Below are positions 36,889 through 46,604 of a stretch of 64,000 nucleotides of DNA, one piece after another. The notes under the pieces were generated by a model. That model searched no databases. It was not told the DNA's origin and saw only the letters and a list, made by a program, of their open reading frames with translations. Source of the stretch: Psychrobacter sp. NG25 (GTDB lineage: Bacteria; Pseudomonadota; Gammaproteobacteria; Pseudomonadales; Moraxellaceae); the NCBI RefSeq assembly GCF_015234355.1, contig NZ_JADGMV010000002.1, forward strand, positions 434,001 to 498,000, given 5' to 3'. The position numbers and the translations under genes are program-made. Numbering within the stretch: position 1 is the stretch's first letter; each line of letters begins with the position of its first letter.

Positions 36889-36936
36889 AATAGTGAAAAT
36901 ATAGCGTGCTTCAATCTGCGGTATTATGCTTATGCA

Positions 36937-38226
36937 TTAGTCTTCATGGTCTTTTTGAATAAACCACTGCTCAATCACGCTATTGGCTGGGTCATGATTA
37001 CTTTGCTGCTCTAATGACCGTTTAGTAGCGACGAGGTCTTTTAACTGCTCAGCATAAGCTCGCGGTTGCAGTAATCGCATGAGCGTACGGCAGATATTAT
37101 CGCCACTTGCCTGCTCTTGAATCAACTCAGGGACGATAGCAGTACCCGCCAAGATATTAGGCAGCGCCACATACGGCACTTTTACCAAGCGTTTGGCTAT
37201 CTGATAGGTGAGCTTATTTAATTGATAAACCACGACCATCGGGCGCTCTAATAGCATCGCCTCTAACGTTGCCGTACCAGACGCTAGCATGACGATGTCA
37301 GATGCAGCCATGGCCTGCTGACTGAACGTTGGCTGGCTGTCATCATATACCACGACTATCGCGGCGCGCAGCTGCTCTGAGCGTTGATCAATCACATCTT
37401 GCACGATATATTGATGATTCTGATCCACTGTTGGAATGATAAAACACAGCTTTGGATCTAATAGTATTAGCCTTTGAATACCGTCTAGCATCAACGGTAA
37501 AATAGCGGTTATCTCTCCGCGTCTAGAGCCTGGCATCACACAAATAAGCTGGCTGACGTCATCAAATCGCTCAATAAAGAACTGCTGCAAGCCATCATTG
37601 TGCCAAACCAATTCGCTGCGGCGCTGATTAATCGGTGTCTCTAGTAATGTCTGATCAATGGTGCGTAGTAGCGGATGACCGACACATATCGCTGGGTGAT
37701 TATGGCGCTCGTAAACAGGTAGCTCAAAAGGAAATAAGCACAGCACCAAATTGGTCGCCGCTTTGATATTATGAATACGTGACTCGCGCCATGCCCAAAT
37801 AGAAGGACTGACATACTGCACACAAAACACGCCTTTTGGCTTTAGCTTTTTAGAGACTCTGAGATTGAAATCAGGAGCATCAATACCGATGAACCAATCA
37901 ATATTAGCGGCTTTGAATGCGCTCAACAGCTCACGACGGGCTTTGAGCAAATCAGGCAGTTGGCCCATCACCTCTACCAACCCCATGACTGCCAAACGCG
38001 ACAAAGGAAAAATACTTTGTAGCCCTTGCGCTTCCATCATGCTGCCGCCCACACCTACCCAAACAATATCATCACGCAAATTGTTCATTTGTTGCATAAA
38101 ATCCGCACCCAAACTGTCACCTGATACTTCACCTGCGACGATACCTATCACTAATGGCGTCGATTTTAACTCAGGTGTCTGCTCTGTGAGTTCAGTATGT
38201 TTATCAGGCGTAGAAAAATCTGTCAT
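36937..38226 (-). CDS. lpxB: LpxB, lipid A disaccharide synthase
   Basis: This 429-residue glycosyltransferase joins UDP-diacylglucosamine and lipid X. It shows GIVAGEVSGDSLGADFM, FIGIDAPDFNL, YVSPSIWAWRESR, CVMPGSRRGEI and the end block LASGTATLEAMLLERPMVVVYQ. It acts on the inner face of the inner membrane. It is followed by rnhB 48 bases later. The first 25 residues are an acidic, Thr/Ser-rich extension. Confidence 0.96.
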   Translation of the reverse strand: MTDFSTPDKHTELTEQTPELKSTPLVIGIVAGEVSGDSLGADFMQQMNNLRDDIVWVGVGGSMMEAQGLQSIFPLSRLAVMGLVEVMGQLPDLLKARRELLSAFKAANIDWFIGIDAPDFNLRVSKKLKPKGVFCVQYVSPSIWAWRESRIHNIKAATNLVLCLFPFELPVYERHNHPAICVGHPLLRTIDQTLLETPINQRRSELVWHNDGLQQFFIERFDDVSQLICVMPGSRRGEITAILPLMLDGIQRLILLDPKLCFIIPTVDQNHQYIVQDVIDQRSEQLRAAIVVVYDDSQPTFSQQAMAASDIVMLASGTATLEAMLLERPMVVVYQLNKLTYQIAKRLVKVPYVALPNILAGTAIVPELIQEQASGDNICRTLMRLLQPRAYAEQLKDLVATKRSLEQQSNHDPANSVIEQWFIQKDHED

Positions 38227-38660
38227 GACAAGCTCTCGATATTAAAAAACACAATGTTATAAAGAATAAAAAATAATTATTATGAAATAATGCTGGGGAA
38301 ATCTACACTAAAATATGGTGATTAATGAGTATTCTCAGTGCTCACTATTTTAGCGTCCTCTCATTTATGTTGTCATCATACGTGACGATGATATAAATAG
38401 CTAAGTTAGCTGATAAAAGTAGCATGATATACCTATGAAAAATGACTTAAAATTTCGGTCACTATTTCATAATAGCTAGACGTATAAAGCATAAATCTTA
38501 CCTCTATTACGCCCAATACAAGACTGATAATAAACAAGTATAACTAAGTTTTGTTTTTATCATTCCAGTTATGAGTCAATAAACTCGCCGACTACCCTTG
38601 TCAACTGCCCGTTTTGTCCGCATAATGATTATTCCTATAAATTAGCTAGACGATATAATC
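38227..38660. other. Intergenic region upstream of the DAHP synthase gene
   Basis: This 434-base gap separates divergent lpxB and the DAHP synthase gene. TAGCTAGACG occurs twice, at 38473-38482 and 38643-38652, the second just before the DAHP synthase start where no ribosome site is visible. No leader peptide or attenuator was identified. Confidence 0.4.
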
Positions 38661-39743
38661 ATGACGACACCAGCTACCCATAATGCAGATATTGATGACG
38701 TGAACATTGAACAATTCATCCCCCTAATCACTCCAAACGAGCTCAAAACTGAGCTACCTTTGTCAGAGAAAGCATATGACACGGTTTTGAAAGGCCGTAA
38801 TACTATCCAAGACATCTTGGATGGCAAAGACAAACGCTTATTTGTGGTCATCGGCCCTTGCTCTATCCATGATATCAAAGCCGCTCACGAATATGCCGAT
38901 CGCTTAGCCATATTGGCAAAAGAAATCGAAGACAGTATTTTTGTTGTGATGCGTGTCTATTTTGAAAAGCCGCGTACCACTGTCGGCTGGAAAGGTATGA
39001 TCAATGACCCTGATATGAACGACAGCTTCGATATCGAAAAAGGTCTACGTACGGCCCGTAAGCTGCTGATTGATCTGAACGAAAAAGGCTTGCCTTGTGC
39101 GACTGAGGCATTAGATCCAAACACTCCGCAGTACATGCAGGATTTGATTAGCTGGTCAGCGATTGGCGCACGTACAACTGAGAGCCAAACTCACCGCGAG
39201 ATGAGCTCTGGTTTGTCATGCCCAGTTGGTTTTAAAAATGGTACTGATGGCGGCATGACAGTCGCAGTGAATGCTATGCAAGCTGTAAAAGCCGGTCATA
39301 GCTTCTTAGGTCTATCATCAGATGGCAAAGTCTCTATCATCAAATCTAAAGGCAACCCTTATGCGCACGTAGTATTGCGTGGCGGTAATGGCAAGCCTAA
39401 CTATGATCAAACGGCTGTCTCTGAAGTTGAAGATGCGCTGGCTGCAGGCAAAACCAGTAGCAAGATTATGATTGACTCAAGTCATGCCAACTCAGGTAAA
39501 GACCCATATCTACAGCCGATGGTCATCAAAAACGTCGCTGAACAAATTCAGAACGGCAACAAATCTATCATCGGTATGATGATTGAGAGTCACCTAAAAG
39601 GTGGCAATCAAAAACTGACTGCTGATTTGAGCCAGCTTGAATATGGCAAATCTATCACTGATGGTTGCTTAGATTGGGACAGTACCGTCGTTGCGCTACA
39701 CAATTTACGTGACATGGTAAAAGACGTATTGCCTAACCGCTAA
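38661..39743 (+). CDS. DAHP synthase, class I (aromatic amino acid pathway)
   Basis: This 360-residue 3-deoxy-7-phosphoheptulonate synthase is of the AroF/AroG/AroH type and catalyses the first step of the shikimate pathway from PEP and erythrose 4-phosphate. Motifs: VIGPCSIHD, YFEKPRTTVGWKGMINDP, GARTTESQTHREMSSGLS, VGFKNGTDGG and IMIDSSHANSGKDP. The N-terminal ~45 residues include the allosteric segment, so feedback control by an aromatic amino acid is expected; which one cannot be read. A strong bidirectional terminator follows. Confidence 0.95.
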   Translation: MTTPATHNADIDDVNIEQFIPLITPNELKTELPLSEKAYDTVLKGRNTIQDILDGKDKRLFVVIGPCSIHDIKAAHEYADRLAILAKEIEDSIFVVMRVYFEKPRTTVGWKGMINDPDMNDSFDIEKGLRTARKLLIDLNEKGLPCATEALDPNTPQYMQDLISWSAIGARTTESQTHREMSSGLSCPVGFKNGTDGGMTVAVNAMQAVKAGHSFLGLSSDGKVSIIKSKGNPYAHVVLRGGNGKPNYDQTAVSEVEDALAAGKTSSKIMIDSSHANSGKDPYLQPMVIKNVAEQIQNGNKSIIGMMIESHLKGGNQKLTADLSQLEYGKSITDGCLDWDSTVVALHNLRDMVKDVLPNR

Positions 39744-39782
39744 CCGTCATTGGCTTATAGTCAATTGCTATAAGCCAGGCAT

Positions 39783-39824
39783 AAAAAATCCCGTCCGACA
39801 TAATAATGTCGGACGGGATTTTTT
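39783..39824. terminator. Bidirectional terminator between DAHP synthase and pepN
   Basis: AAAAAATCCCGTCCGACAT pairs with ATGTCGGACGGGATTTTTT (39783-39824), a stem of about 19 bp with a short loop. A/T tracts within and around the stem allow termination in both directions. Confidence 0.95.
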
Positions 39825-39856
39825 ATGCTTTCAATTCAGTCACAAGGTCATTTAGC

Positions 39857-42499
39857 CTACTCGCTCGCTGCACCTAACACACTGTTTAAACTCTCAAGCA
39901 CATGCTTAGATGAGACTTGCTGCTGCAACTCAAGCAACTGATCATGCGCCATCTGACGATGTGATTCGGCCAATGTATTCCAACGTGCCAGCACTTGCAG
40001 CAAACGCGAGGCCAAGACAGGATTGGCATCATCTAGCTTTTTGATCACACCTGTATAGAGACTCAACCCTTCTGCTGTCCACAACGCTGTTGGCTGTGAC
40101 GTAAAGGCACTGATGACCGAACGTACGCGATTGGGCGTATTCCAATCAAAATCAGTATGAGCAATCAACGACTTGATAGCATCAGCCGTGACAGTATCAG
40201 CGGACGCTTGCACACTGAACCATAAATCAATGACCAAATCATTGCCGTTAAAGCGCTCATAAAAATCGGCTAAATAAGCATCAGCATTTGCTACCTGATG
40301 ATTGACCATCACTTTTAGTGCACCGAAACGCTCGGTCATACAGCTGGCATTGTCATACTGCTGCTGCGCCCATACTGCTGCATCTTCAATTTTGGCCGTT
40401 AGTGCCATGTCTAACACCACATTACGTAGCGCACGAGTACCACGTGCCTCAGGGCTGTCTTCATAAGACTGCATCGGTAGCTGCTTATAAAGTGCTGCCC
40501 ACTGATCCTTTAAGGAATCTGCTACCAGTTGGTACAAGCCTTCACGCTGTGATTTCACCAACGCTGGATCGTAATCTTTGTGAATAGCAGACGCTAACTC
40601 TTGTGCTGATGGAATATCGAGCAAACGTGCTGCCAACATAGCATCTTCAATTGCCAATTCAGGCAATGTCTGAGCCAATGCGCTTAGATAGACGTCAGGA
40701 CTGCTCTTCAATCCTTGGCCTTGTAGCAGGATACGATTGACGAGCATCTGTGTTACTTGCCAGCGATTAAAACCATTGGTTTCATGCTTGAGTAAAAACG
40801 CCAAGTCTTCATCTTGATAATCATAATTAAGCTGTACTGGCGCACTGAAGTCACGCAGTAGTGACACGACTGGTTCACTAGACACATTCTCAAAGGTGAA
40901 TGATTGTGTTGCTTGATCGAGCAATAATATACGTTCGGCGATGATATCGCCAGAGTCTTGATCAAACAGTGCCGTCGCTACCGGAATAGGTAATGGTTTT
41001 GGTGCATCAAAGCCACTGACACGGCGAGTTTGCTGACTCAAAGTAATGGTTATTGTTTGTGCTGCACTGTCATAGCTTTGATGGCCAGAGACCACTGGTG
41101 TGCCTGGCTGACGATACCAATCTATAAAGTTTTCAATCTTGCTATCAGTGATACTCAGCGCAGACAAGAAGTCCTCAACGGTCACAGCTTGCCCATCATA
41201 ACGGCGGAAATACTCATCAGTGCCCTTGCGGAAATCATCAGGCCCTAACGTATTCGCAATCATACGGACAATTTCAGCGCCTTTTTCATAGACAGTCGTC
41301 GTATAAAAGTTATTGATCTCAACGAAACTCTCAGGACGCACAGGGTGTGCAAGCGGCCCTGCATCTTCTGCAAACTGATGCGCGCGCAATGTCGCGACAT
41401 CGTCGATACGCTGTACAGCACGCGACTGCTGATCTGCTGAAAACGATTGATCACGGTAAACGGTAAAGCCTTCTTTTAGACACAGTTGGAACCAGTCACG
41501 ACAGGTGATGCGATTGCCTGTCCAGTTATGAAAATACTCATGGGCGATGATGGCTTTGACACTGAAGCTACGTGAGTCAGTCGTTGTCTCTGGGCTAGAC
41601 AATACACAGGCCGTATTAAAAATATTCAGGCCTTTGTTTTCCATTGCACCCATATTAAATTGGCTGACAGCCACGATCATATAACGATCTAAATCGTATG
41701 GCCGGCCATAATTGACCTCATCCCACTCCATAGCATCTTTTAGCGCTTGCATACCGACATCGCATTTATCGATATCGGCAGATTTGGCATATACCTCAAG
41801 CTTGACGTCTCGGCCTTCGCTCGTCGTATAAGAGTCTGTCAGTACGTCTAAGTCAGCGACGACACAGGCAAATAGATAGCTTGGTTTATTAGTCGGATCA
41901 TGCCAGATCGCATAGTGGCGGTCTGGCGCATCGGCCAACTCACCAGACTCAACCAAATTACCATTGGCCAATAGCGTTGGGTAGCGCTTATCTGCCTCCA
42001 GACGCGTGGTAAATATCGCTAGCACATCGGGACGGTCTGGATAAAAGGTAATTTTTCGGAAGCCTTCAGGCTCACATTGGGTGACAAACATGGTATCGTC
42101 ACCACTACCTGCCATATATAAGCCTTCAAGTGCAGTATTGGTCTGCGGGCAGATGCGAACTTGAATCTCTAAAACGACCTCATCAGGTGCATTCGATATT
42201 GTCAGTTTGTCAGCGTCTTGCTGATATTGCTCAGCAGTCAGTGTCTCGCCATTCATACTGATAGCAAGCAGCTCTAACGCTTCACCAAATAATACGATAT
42301 CTCCTGCGGCTTGACGTACCATTTTTAGCGTACTGTCTACCTGCGCAAATCCTTCAAACAACTTGATATTCAAATCAACCGTTTCGACATCAAAGCTTGG
42401 TTTTTTATAGTCCTTCAAGTTAATTTTACTCGGTGATTGCGGTGGCACGTCTGGCATATCAGCATTGATGATTTGAGCATCAGTTTCAGCAGTAGACAT
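39857..42499 (-). CDS. pepN: PepN, aminopeptidase N
   Basis: This 880-residue M1 zinc aminopeptidase is of the bacterial PepN type. It has GAMENKGLNIF for substrate N-terminus recognition and HEYFHNWTGNRIT as HExxH, with the second Glu in LKEGFTVYRDQSFS. The C-terminal domains (about 540-880) are helical, as in the E. coli enzyme (870 residues). It is cytoplasmic and processes peptides. It forms a single-gene unit sharing the terminator at 39783. Confidence 0.96.
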   Translation of the reverse strand: MSTAETDAQIINADMPDVPPQSPSKINLKDYKKPSFDVETVDLNIKLFEGFAQVDSTLKMVRQAAGDIVLFGEALELLAISMNGETLTAEQYQQDADKLTISNAPDEVVLEIQVRICPQTNTALEGLYMAGSGDDTMFVTQCEPEGFRKITFYPDRPDVLAIFTTRLEADKRYPTLLANGNLVESGELADAPDRHYAIWHDPTNKPSYLFACVVADLDVLTDSYTTSEGRDVKLEVYAKSADIDKCDVGMQALKDAMEWDEVNYGRPYDLDRYMIVAVSQFNMGAMENKGLNIFNTACVLSSPETTTDSRSFSVKAIIAHEYFHNWTGNRITCRDWFQLCLKEGFTVYRDQSFSADQQSRAVQRIDDVATLRAHQFAEDAGPLAHPVRPESFVEINNFYTTTVYEKGAEIVRMIANTLGPDDFRKGTDEYFRRYDGQAVTVEDFLSALSITDSKIENFIDWYRQPGTPVVSGHQSYDSAAQTITITLSQQTRRVSGFDAPKPLPIPVATALFDQDSGDIIAERILLLDQATQSFTFENVSSEPVVSLLRDFSAPVQLNYDYQDEDLAFLLKHETNGFNRWQVTQMLVNRILLQGQGLKSSPDVYLSALAQTLPELAIEDAMLAARLLDIPSAQELASAIHKDYDPALVKSQREGLYQLVADSLKDQWAALYKQLPMQSYEDSPEARGTRALRNVVLDMALTAKIEDAAVWAQQQYDNASCMTERFGALKVMVNHQVANADAYLADFYERFNGNDLVIDLWFSVQASADTVTADAIKSLIAHTDFDWNTPNRVRSVISAFTSQPTALWTAEGLSLYTGVIKKLDDANPVLASRLLQVLARWNTLAESHRQMAHDQLLELQQQVSSKHVLESLNSVLGAASE

Positions 42500-42599
42500 A
42501 TAAATTCCTATTATTTTTTATGATATAAATATACAAATGGTATGGGTACAAGAGATTGCTAGACTTATAACTAAATTGACCTGAACGGCCAAATTTCAA

Positions 42600-42690
42600 G
42601 TGCAGGTTTAAAGATTATAGCATCCAGAAGAAATGCAGATACACATGTGATATTTCAAGCGAGGTTAAGACAACTTGTGTTAATCAATCA
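42600..42690 (+). repeat. Family B intergenic repeat, degenerate copy 5
   Basis: Only the second half is clear (ATGTGATATTTCAAGCGAGGTTAAGACAAC); the first half is eroded. It lies before the hypothetical gene at 42760. Confidence 0.45.
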
Positions 42691-42759
42691 TTGGATAATG
42701 ATGCTTAAAATGATTTAATAGATTCACTACTGATCACTATTCAATTAACGGCCTATTAT

Positions 42760-43383
42760 ATGACAAAGCATGCCTTCCGTCGTTCAGACATTACTTTACC
42801 ATTACTTATAGATTACGTTGATGCCCTACTACCATCGTTAATGACGCAAGATGACACACCGGAAATGATTGAACAGGTCAACGACATCACTGAATTATTA
42901 TGGGTAGTACAAGACAAAAATGCACGCACGGCATTAAAGACAGAGCTAAAAGAATATCTCAGTAATAAAGACAGCAATAATGAAATGGAACAGGCTGAAG
43001 CGCTACAGATAGTAACGCTGACAGAGCTTACGCAGCAGCAACTGCCTGAACGGTATGAGCTCGCCTGTTTTTGGTTGCCCGCATTATCATCCGAGCTCCT
43101 ACAGCAATATATTCCACTACTGATGCGCTATCGTGATCTGTATGCTGCGCATCTACTCATCGCACTTGAGAGCAGCATAAGCTTGCAAGCTTATGGCTTT
43201 ACATCATTTGATATTTTGAACGAGCAGTCTTTAGAGATTAGCTTAACTGATCAAAAAAACTCGCTCGTATCAATAGTAACCACCCTTTGGCAGTTTAATT
43301 TATATGACTACAAACAGCTACCGAATTGGCTTAATGCTGACTACTGGGCCAACCCTGAAAACTGGGGCAAGCATCGGTGGTAG
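42760..43383 (+). CDS. Hypothetical protein, soluble, mostly helical
   Basis: This is a 207-residue protein with no family I recognise. It is rich in Leu and Gln, acidic in the middle (NDITELL, SNKDSNNEMEQAEALQ), with a C-terminal aromatic motif LNADYWANPENWGKHRW. It has no signal peptide or membrane helix. The ATG at 42760 has no strong ribosome site. It is 150 bases upstream of the pal-type gene in the same direction, but an intergenic AT-rich stretch suggests separate promoters. Confidence 0.65.
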   Translation: MTKHAFRRSDITLPLLIDYVDALLPSLMTQDDTPEMIEQVNDITELLWVVQDKNARTALKTELKEYLSNKDSNNEMEQAEALQIVTLTELTQQQLPERYELACFWLPALSSELLQQYIPLLMRYRDLYAAHLLIALESSISLQAYGFTSFDILNEQSLEISLTDQKNSLVSIVTTLWQFNLYDYKQLPNWLNADYWANPENWGKHRW

Positions 43384-43533
43384 TAAGCCTCATATCTATA
43401 TGTAAATTCTAGAATTATTTACAGTAAAACTAATTACATAAAGTAACATTTAGTATATTATAGATAGCAATTGCCCAAGTATTATCCTAAGCAGTTTACA
43501 AAAACAATTTAATTAAAATTTTAGGAGCTCAGC

Positions 43534-44052
43534 ATGTCAAATAACTTTTCTAAGATCGCCGTTCTAACCGTATTAGCAAGCGCAATCGCCATTACTACAG
43601 GTTGTGCTACCAAACGTACAAACTCTGAAGTTGTGGTTGCCCCACTAGGTATCCCAGGTGGTCAAGCTGGATATAATGGCTCTGTTTCTATGAACAACTC
43701 TAGCGCCGTTATGGCTGGTGCTGAGAACCTACAAGCCGTTGTATACTTCGGCTATGATAGCAGCGAAATCACCGCACAATCAGCCAGTGTTCTGAATCAA
43801 CATGCAAGCTTGCTTAGCTCAAACCCATCAGCTGGTGTTGTTATCGCTGGTCACACTGATGAGCGCGGTAGCCGTGAATACAACATCGCATTAGGTGAGC
43901 GCCGTGCTCAAGCAGCGCGTGACTATCTTGCTGCCCAAGGTGTGTCTACAAATAATATCCGTGTCATCAGCTATGGCGAAGAACGCGCTGCTGCTGCTGG
44001 TAACACTGAAGCTGATTATGCACAAAACCGTCGTGCTGAGCTGTCTTACTAA
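43534..44052 (+). CDS. pal: Peptidoglycan-associated lipoprotein (Pal/OmpA-like)
   Basis: This 172-residue lipoprotein has its lipobox cysteine at residue 24 (TTGC), then a linker and an OmpA-like domain (about 65-172) with VYFGYDSSEI, GHTDERGSREYN, ALGERRAQAARDYL and SYGEERA. The Asp and Arg that bind diaminopimelate are present. It anchors outer membrane to wall, usually with TolB, but no tol genes are in the window, so it could be a Pal paralogue. TTTTAGGAG is a strong ribosome site. Confidence 0.9.
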   Translation: MSNNFSKIAVLTVLASAIAITTGCATKRTNSEVVVAPLGIPGGQAGYNGSVSMNNSSAVMAGAENLQAVVYFGYDSSEITAQSASVLNQHASLLSSNPSAGVVIAGHTDERGSREYNIALGERRAQAARDYLAAQGVSTNNIRVISYGEERAAAAGNTEADYAQNRRAELSY

Positions 44053-44097
44053 GGGTCGCAAAGCCAATCAGAATCAGACAAGCTTAATTTGATTCAT

Positions 44098-44132
44098 AAA
44101 AGCCCAGTGATATTGATATTGCTGGGCTTTTT
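44098..44132 (+). terminator. Terminator after the pal-type gene
   Basis: AAAAGCCCAG (44098-44107) pairs with CTGGGCTTTT (44122-44131), with a 14-base loop and a further T. Confidence 0.85.
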
Positions 44133-44180
44133 ACGTGTTATTAAGCCAATAAATACAACTCATACCAATCGATATAACTC

Positions 44181-44951
44181 ATGATGCCAACCTTACATCT
44201 GACGCAGATTCAATTTACTCAGCTGCAGCCCATGACCTGGTGTGCTACCGCGCAGGTAAGTGAATCTCCATGCCTTACATATCGAGATTTGTGGGGACAA
44301 TCACCGAGGCGACCAATTGATAACGCTTCGTACTCGTATACTGATGAATGGTACAAACGTAGTTGGCAATACCACATACCACCAGATAATTTATCAGTGC
44401 GTGATATCGCTTGTGCCCAACGTCAGCGACAGCGTCTAGGCGTACGCCTGTTATTACAGCAGTTACTGGATAAACTAGCGCTCAGCGATACGTTAGATGA
44501 ATCCGCATTCCCGTATCGCCTTGTCAAAGGTGGGCACTACGTATGCTTCAGCCATACAGGTGGTAAAAACAAGACAGTCAATACACCTTTAAGTGGCACC
44601 GTTGCCGTGGTGATTAGCCCTCATCGTCCTATAGGTGTCGACGTAGAGGTCAATAATATTGCATGGCATGTGGCAAAGCGATTTTACTCAGACAGCGAGA
44701 TTTCAATCTTGCAATCATTACCCGTGATTCAACGTGACACCATCGCTAAGTTGTTGTGGCAAATAAAAGAAAGCTTTATTAAAATTCATCAATACAAACT
44801 GGCTCAAGGTCTAGGAATAGATTATTCCTATCTTATTGATGACTTAATAGATACCAGTAGAGAGCCGTCAGCTTTAACCGTCATAACTGACCATAAGTCA
44901 CCTTATCAGATTGCCGTTTTAACTATACAACAGACGGTCATTGTTTTTTAG
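44181..44951 (+). CDS. 4'-phosphopantetheinyl transferase superfamily protein
   Basis: This 256-residue enzyme of the Sfp/AcpT-type transfers phosphopantetheine from CoA to carrier proteins. The signature GVDVEVNN (magnesium-binding) and LLWQIKESFIKI (WxxKES) are both present, separated by about 40 residues. The N-terminal part (about 1-135) contains the HYVCFSHTGG segment. No NRPS, PKS or fatty-acid genes are near, so the carrier protein is unknown; it may be the cell's general enzyme. Confidence 0.88.
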   Translation: MMPTLHLTQIQFTQLQPMTWCATAQVSESPCLTYRDLWGQSPRRPIDNASYSYTDEWYKRSWQYHIPPDNLSVRDIACAQRQRQRLGVRLLLQQLLDKLALSDTLDESAFPYRLVKGGHYVCFSHTGGKNKTVNTPLSGTVAVVISPHRPIGVDVEVNNIAWHVAKRFYSDSEISILQSLPVIQRDTIAKLLWQIKESFIKIHQYKLAQGLGIDYSYLIDDLIDTSREPSALTVITDHKSPYQIAVLTIQQTVIVF

Positions 44952-45021
44952 ATAAGTGACAATTATATTAATTTAGATAGCGATTATTGTTTTAAACAAC
45001 GACTGCTACTTTATTTCAGAC

Positions 45022-45052
45022 AAAAAAACGACCCATTTTAGGGTCGTTTTTT
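45022..45052. terminator. Bidirectional terminator
   Basis: AAAAAACGACCC pairs with GGGTCGTTTTTT within 45022-45052 (4-6 base loop). It lies between the phosphopantetheinyl transferase gene and the convergent outer-membrane gene. Confidence 0.9.
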
Positions 45053-45096
45053 GTGCTTACTTTTCTTCTAATGACAGTATTTAAACTGTGATTAGA

Positions 45097-46002
45097 TTAG
45101 AAACGGTAAGTTGCACCAACTTTAACAATTGGTAACCACTCTAACCAATCTTTATCTTCAAGCTCTTGCTCAGCTTTTTTAGCAACATCGCCTGCAGTAG
45201 TTGTTTGAGTATCACCATTTGAATCTGTATAGCTAACTTCACTGTCTGCATCAACAGCTCGAACAGTTGCGTCAGTTTTACCCATGTAAGCCGCGCCGAT
45301 TTCACCAAATAGACCGAAGTTATTTGTGATGTTAGGACGGAAACCGATAGTACCATAAGGCGCTAGCTTGTTACGATGCTCGATAGTACCTTCAAGAGTA
45401 CCAGTTTGAGCAGCATTATATTGCTGGCCGTCAACTTTAAAGAAACCACCATCTGCATTAGCAGTTACATCAATATCGTTGTCAGGTACGATGATACCAG
45501 CACCAACTGTGAACCAGTTACCAGTAGGACGTAATTGTACGCCTAGGTAAGGGTTGCTGAAGTCTGCGTCAACATCATAGTTAACATCGCCAGCATCGAA
45601 ATCACCGCCGAATAGGTCAGCGACATCGCCACCTGCCCAACCAGCTTGCAATTCAGTGTTCTCGTTTAGTGACCAACCGATGTTAGCACCATAACCTAAA
45701 GTACCAGCTTCAGCACTTACAGATGCTGGGTTAATAGCGGTGTTGAATAGCGTTTTAGTGCCACCAACGACAGCGCCAGTAGTATTACGGACAGCACCAG
45801 CAGTTTTACCGATAACACCAGTGTTAGTAGGTTCTGCTTCATAAGCGACAGCAACTGGCTCAGCTTCATAAGCAACAGCAGCTGGCTCTGCTTCATATAC
45901 CATTGCATCAGCTTCATCAACAACGATAACTGGTTCAGCAGCGAAAGCAGCAGTTGATGCCATGACAGCAGCAGAGATAGCCGTTAATTTAATAAATTTC
46001 AT
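45097..46002 (-). CDS. Putative outer-membrane beta-barrel protein with YEAEP repeats
   Basis: This 301-residue protein begins MKFIKLTAISAAVMASTAAF, a signal peptide ending AFA/AE. TTTAGGAGA before the ATG at 46002 sets this start; the frame extends 22 codons further up. After the signal come three 9-residue repeats of the type VAYEAEPVA (residues ~34-58), a Gly/Thr-rich segment, and a beta-rich domain ending YRF, a C-terminal aromatic typical of barrels. It has WSLNENTELQAGWAGG and VQLRPTGNWFTVGAG strands. Family unknown; possibly a porin-like or OmpW-like protein. Confidence 0.75.
   Translation of the reverse strand: MKFIKLTAISAAVMASTAAFAAEPVIVVDEADAMVYEAEPAAVAYEAEPVAVAYEAEPTNTGVIGKTAGAVRNTTGAVVGGTKTLFNTAINPASVSAEAGTLGYGANIGWSLNENTELQAGWAGGDVADLFGGDFDAGDVNYDVDADFSNPYLGVQLRPTGNWFTVGAGIIVPDNDIDVTANADGGFFKVDGQQYNAAQTGTLEGTIEHRNKLAPYGTIGFRPNITNNFGLFGEIGAAYMGKTDATVRAVDADSEVSYTDSNGDTQTTTAGDVAKKAEQELEDKDWLEWLPIVKVGATYRF
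45829..45903 (-). repeat. 27-bp coding repeats (YEAEP) in the outer-membrane gene
   Basis: Three units of 9 codons (VAYEAEP(A/V)A) follow the signal peptide. The units are near-identical in DNA (GCTTCATAAGCGACAGCAAC, read on the plus strand), which suggests recent duplication or a length-variable tract. Confidence 0.7.
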
Positions 46003-46604
46003 CAATATTCTCCTAAAGAATGTAATAACTCGCCCGTAAAAAAATGATAATTCAAATTTTGATATCAATCATTTTTGTTGAGGAGATTAAAACAATTTTG
46101 GCCTTAAAAGTCATCCCTATAGATGCGCTTTTTATTTGCCATTATGTAAAGATTGCATAGGTATTGTAATAATTACTACACCAATCCGTAAAACTTCGAG
46201 TTTCTGTTACACAACACTCTTACAGCTACTGAATAGCGTAAACATTGACATTGGACAGCTTAATGTTTATGTAAGGATATTACAAAATATGTCATTATGG
46301 TGAACGACCTTTCCACTAAACTCAGTGGCTGTTATATAGCTTATTACTACGGTTTGTTGTACTTTGTGAGTTGTTGTAGCCACTGTTGCTCTGAACAGGT
46401 TTTTAGACACATTCATTAATCATACAATTGTTTCTATATAGTATGAGTAGATAGCGTACCTAAGACTTGTCTAAGCTTGATATTGTGCTAAATTAGAAGT
46501 AGTTAAGAGTATGGCAATAGCCTGCATATTCTCAACCACCTGTCTGATTGATTAAAACATTATGATATTTCCTGCTGTATTATTTTTATTATTGAGCCAT
46601 CCAT
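46003..46604. other. Long intergenic region between the outer-membrane gene and the IclR gene
   Basis: About 600 AT-rich bases with divergent promoters. No repeat of family A or B, no terminator and no credible ORF was seen. A strongly expressed outer-membrane gene could need upstream activator sites here. Confidence 0.4.
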
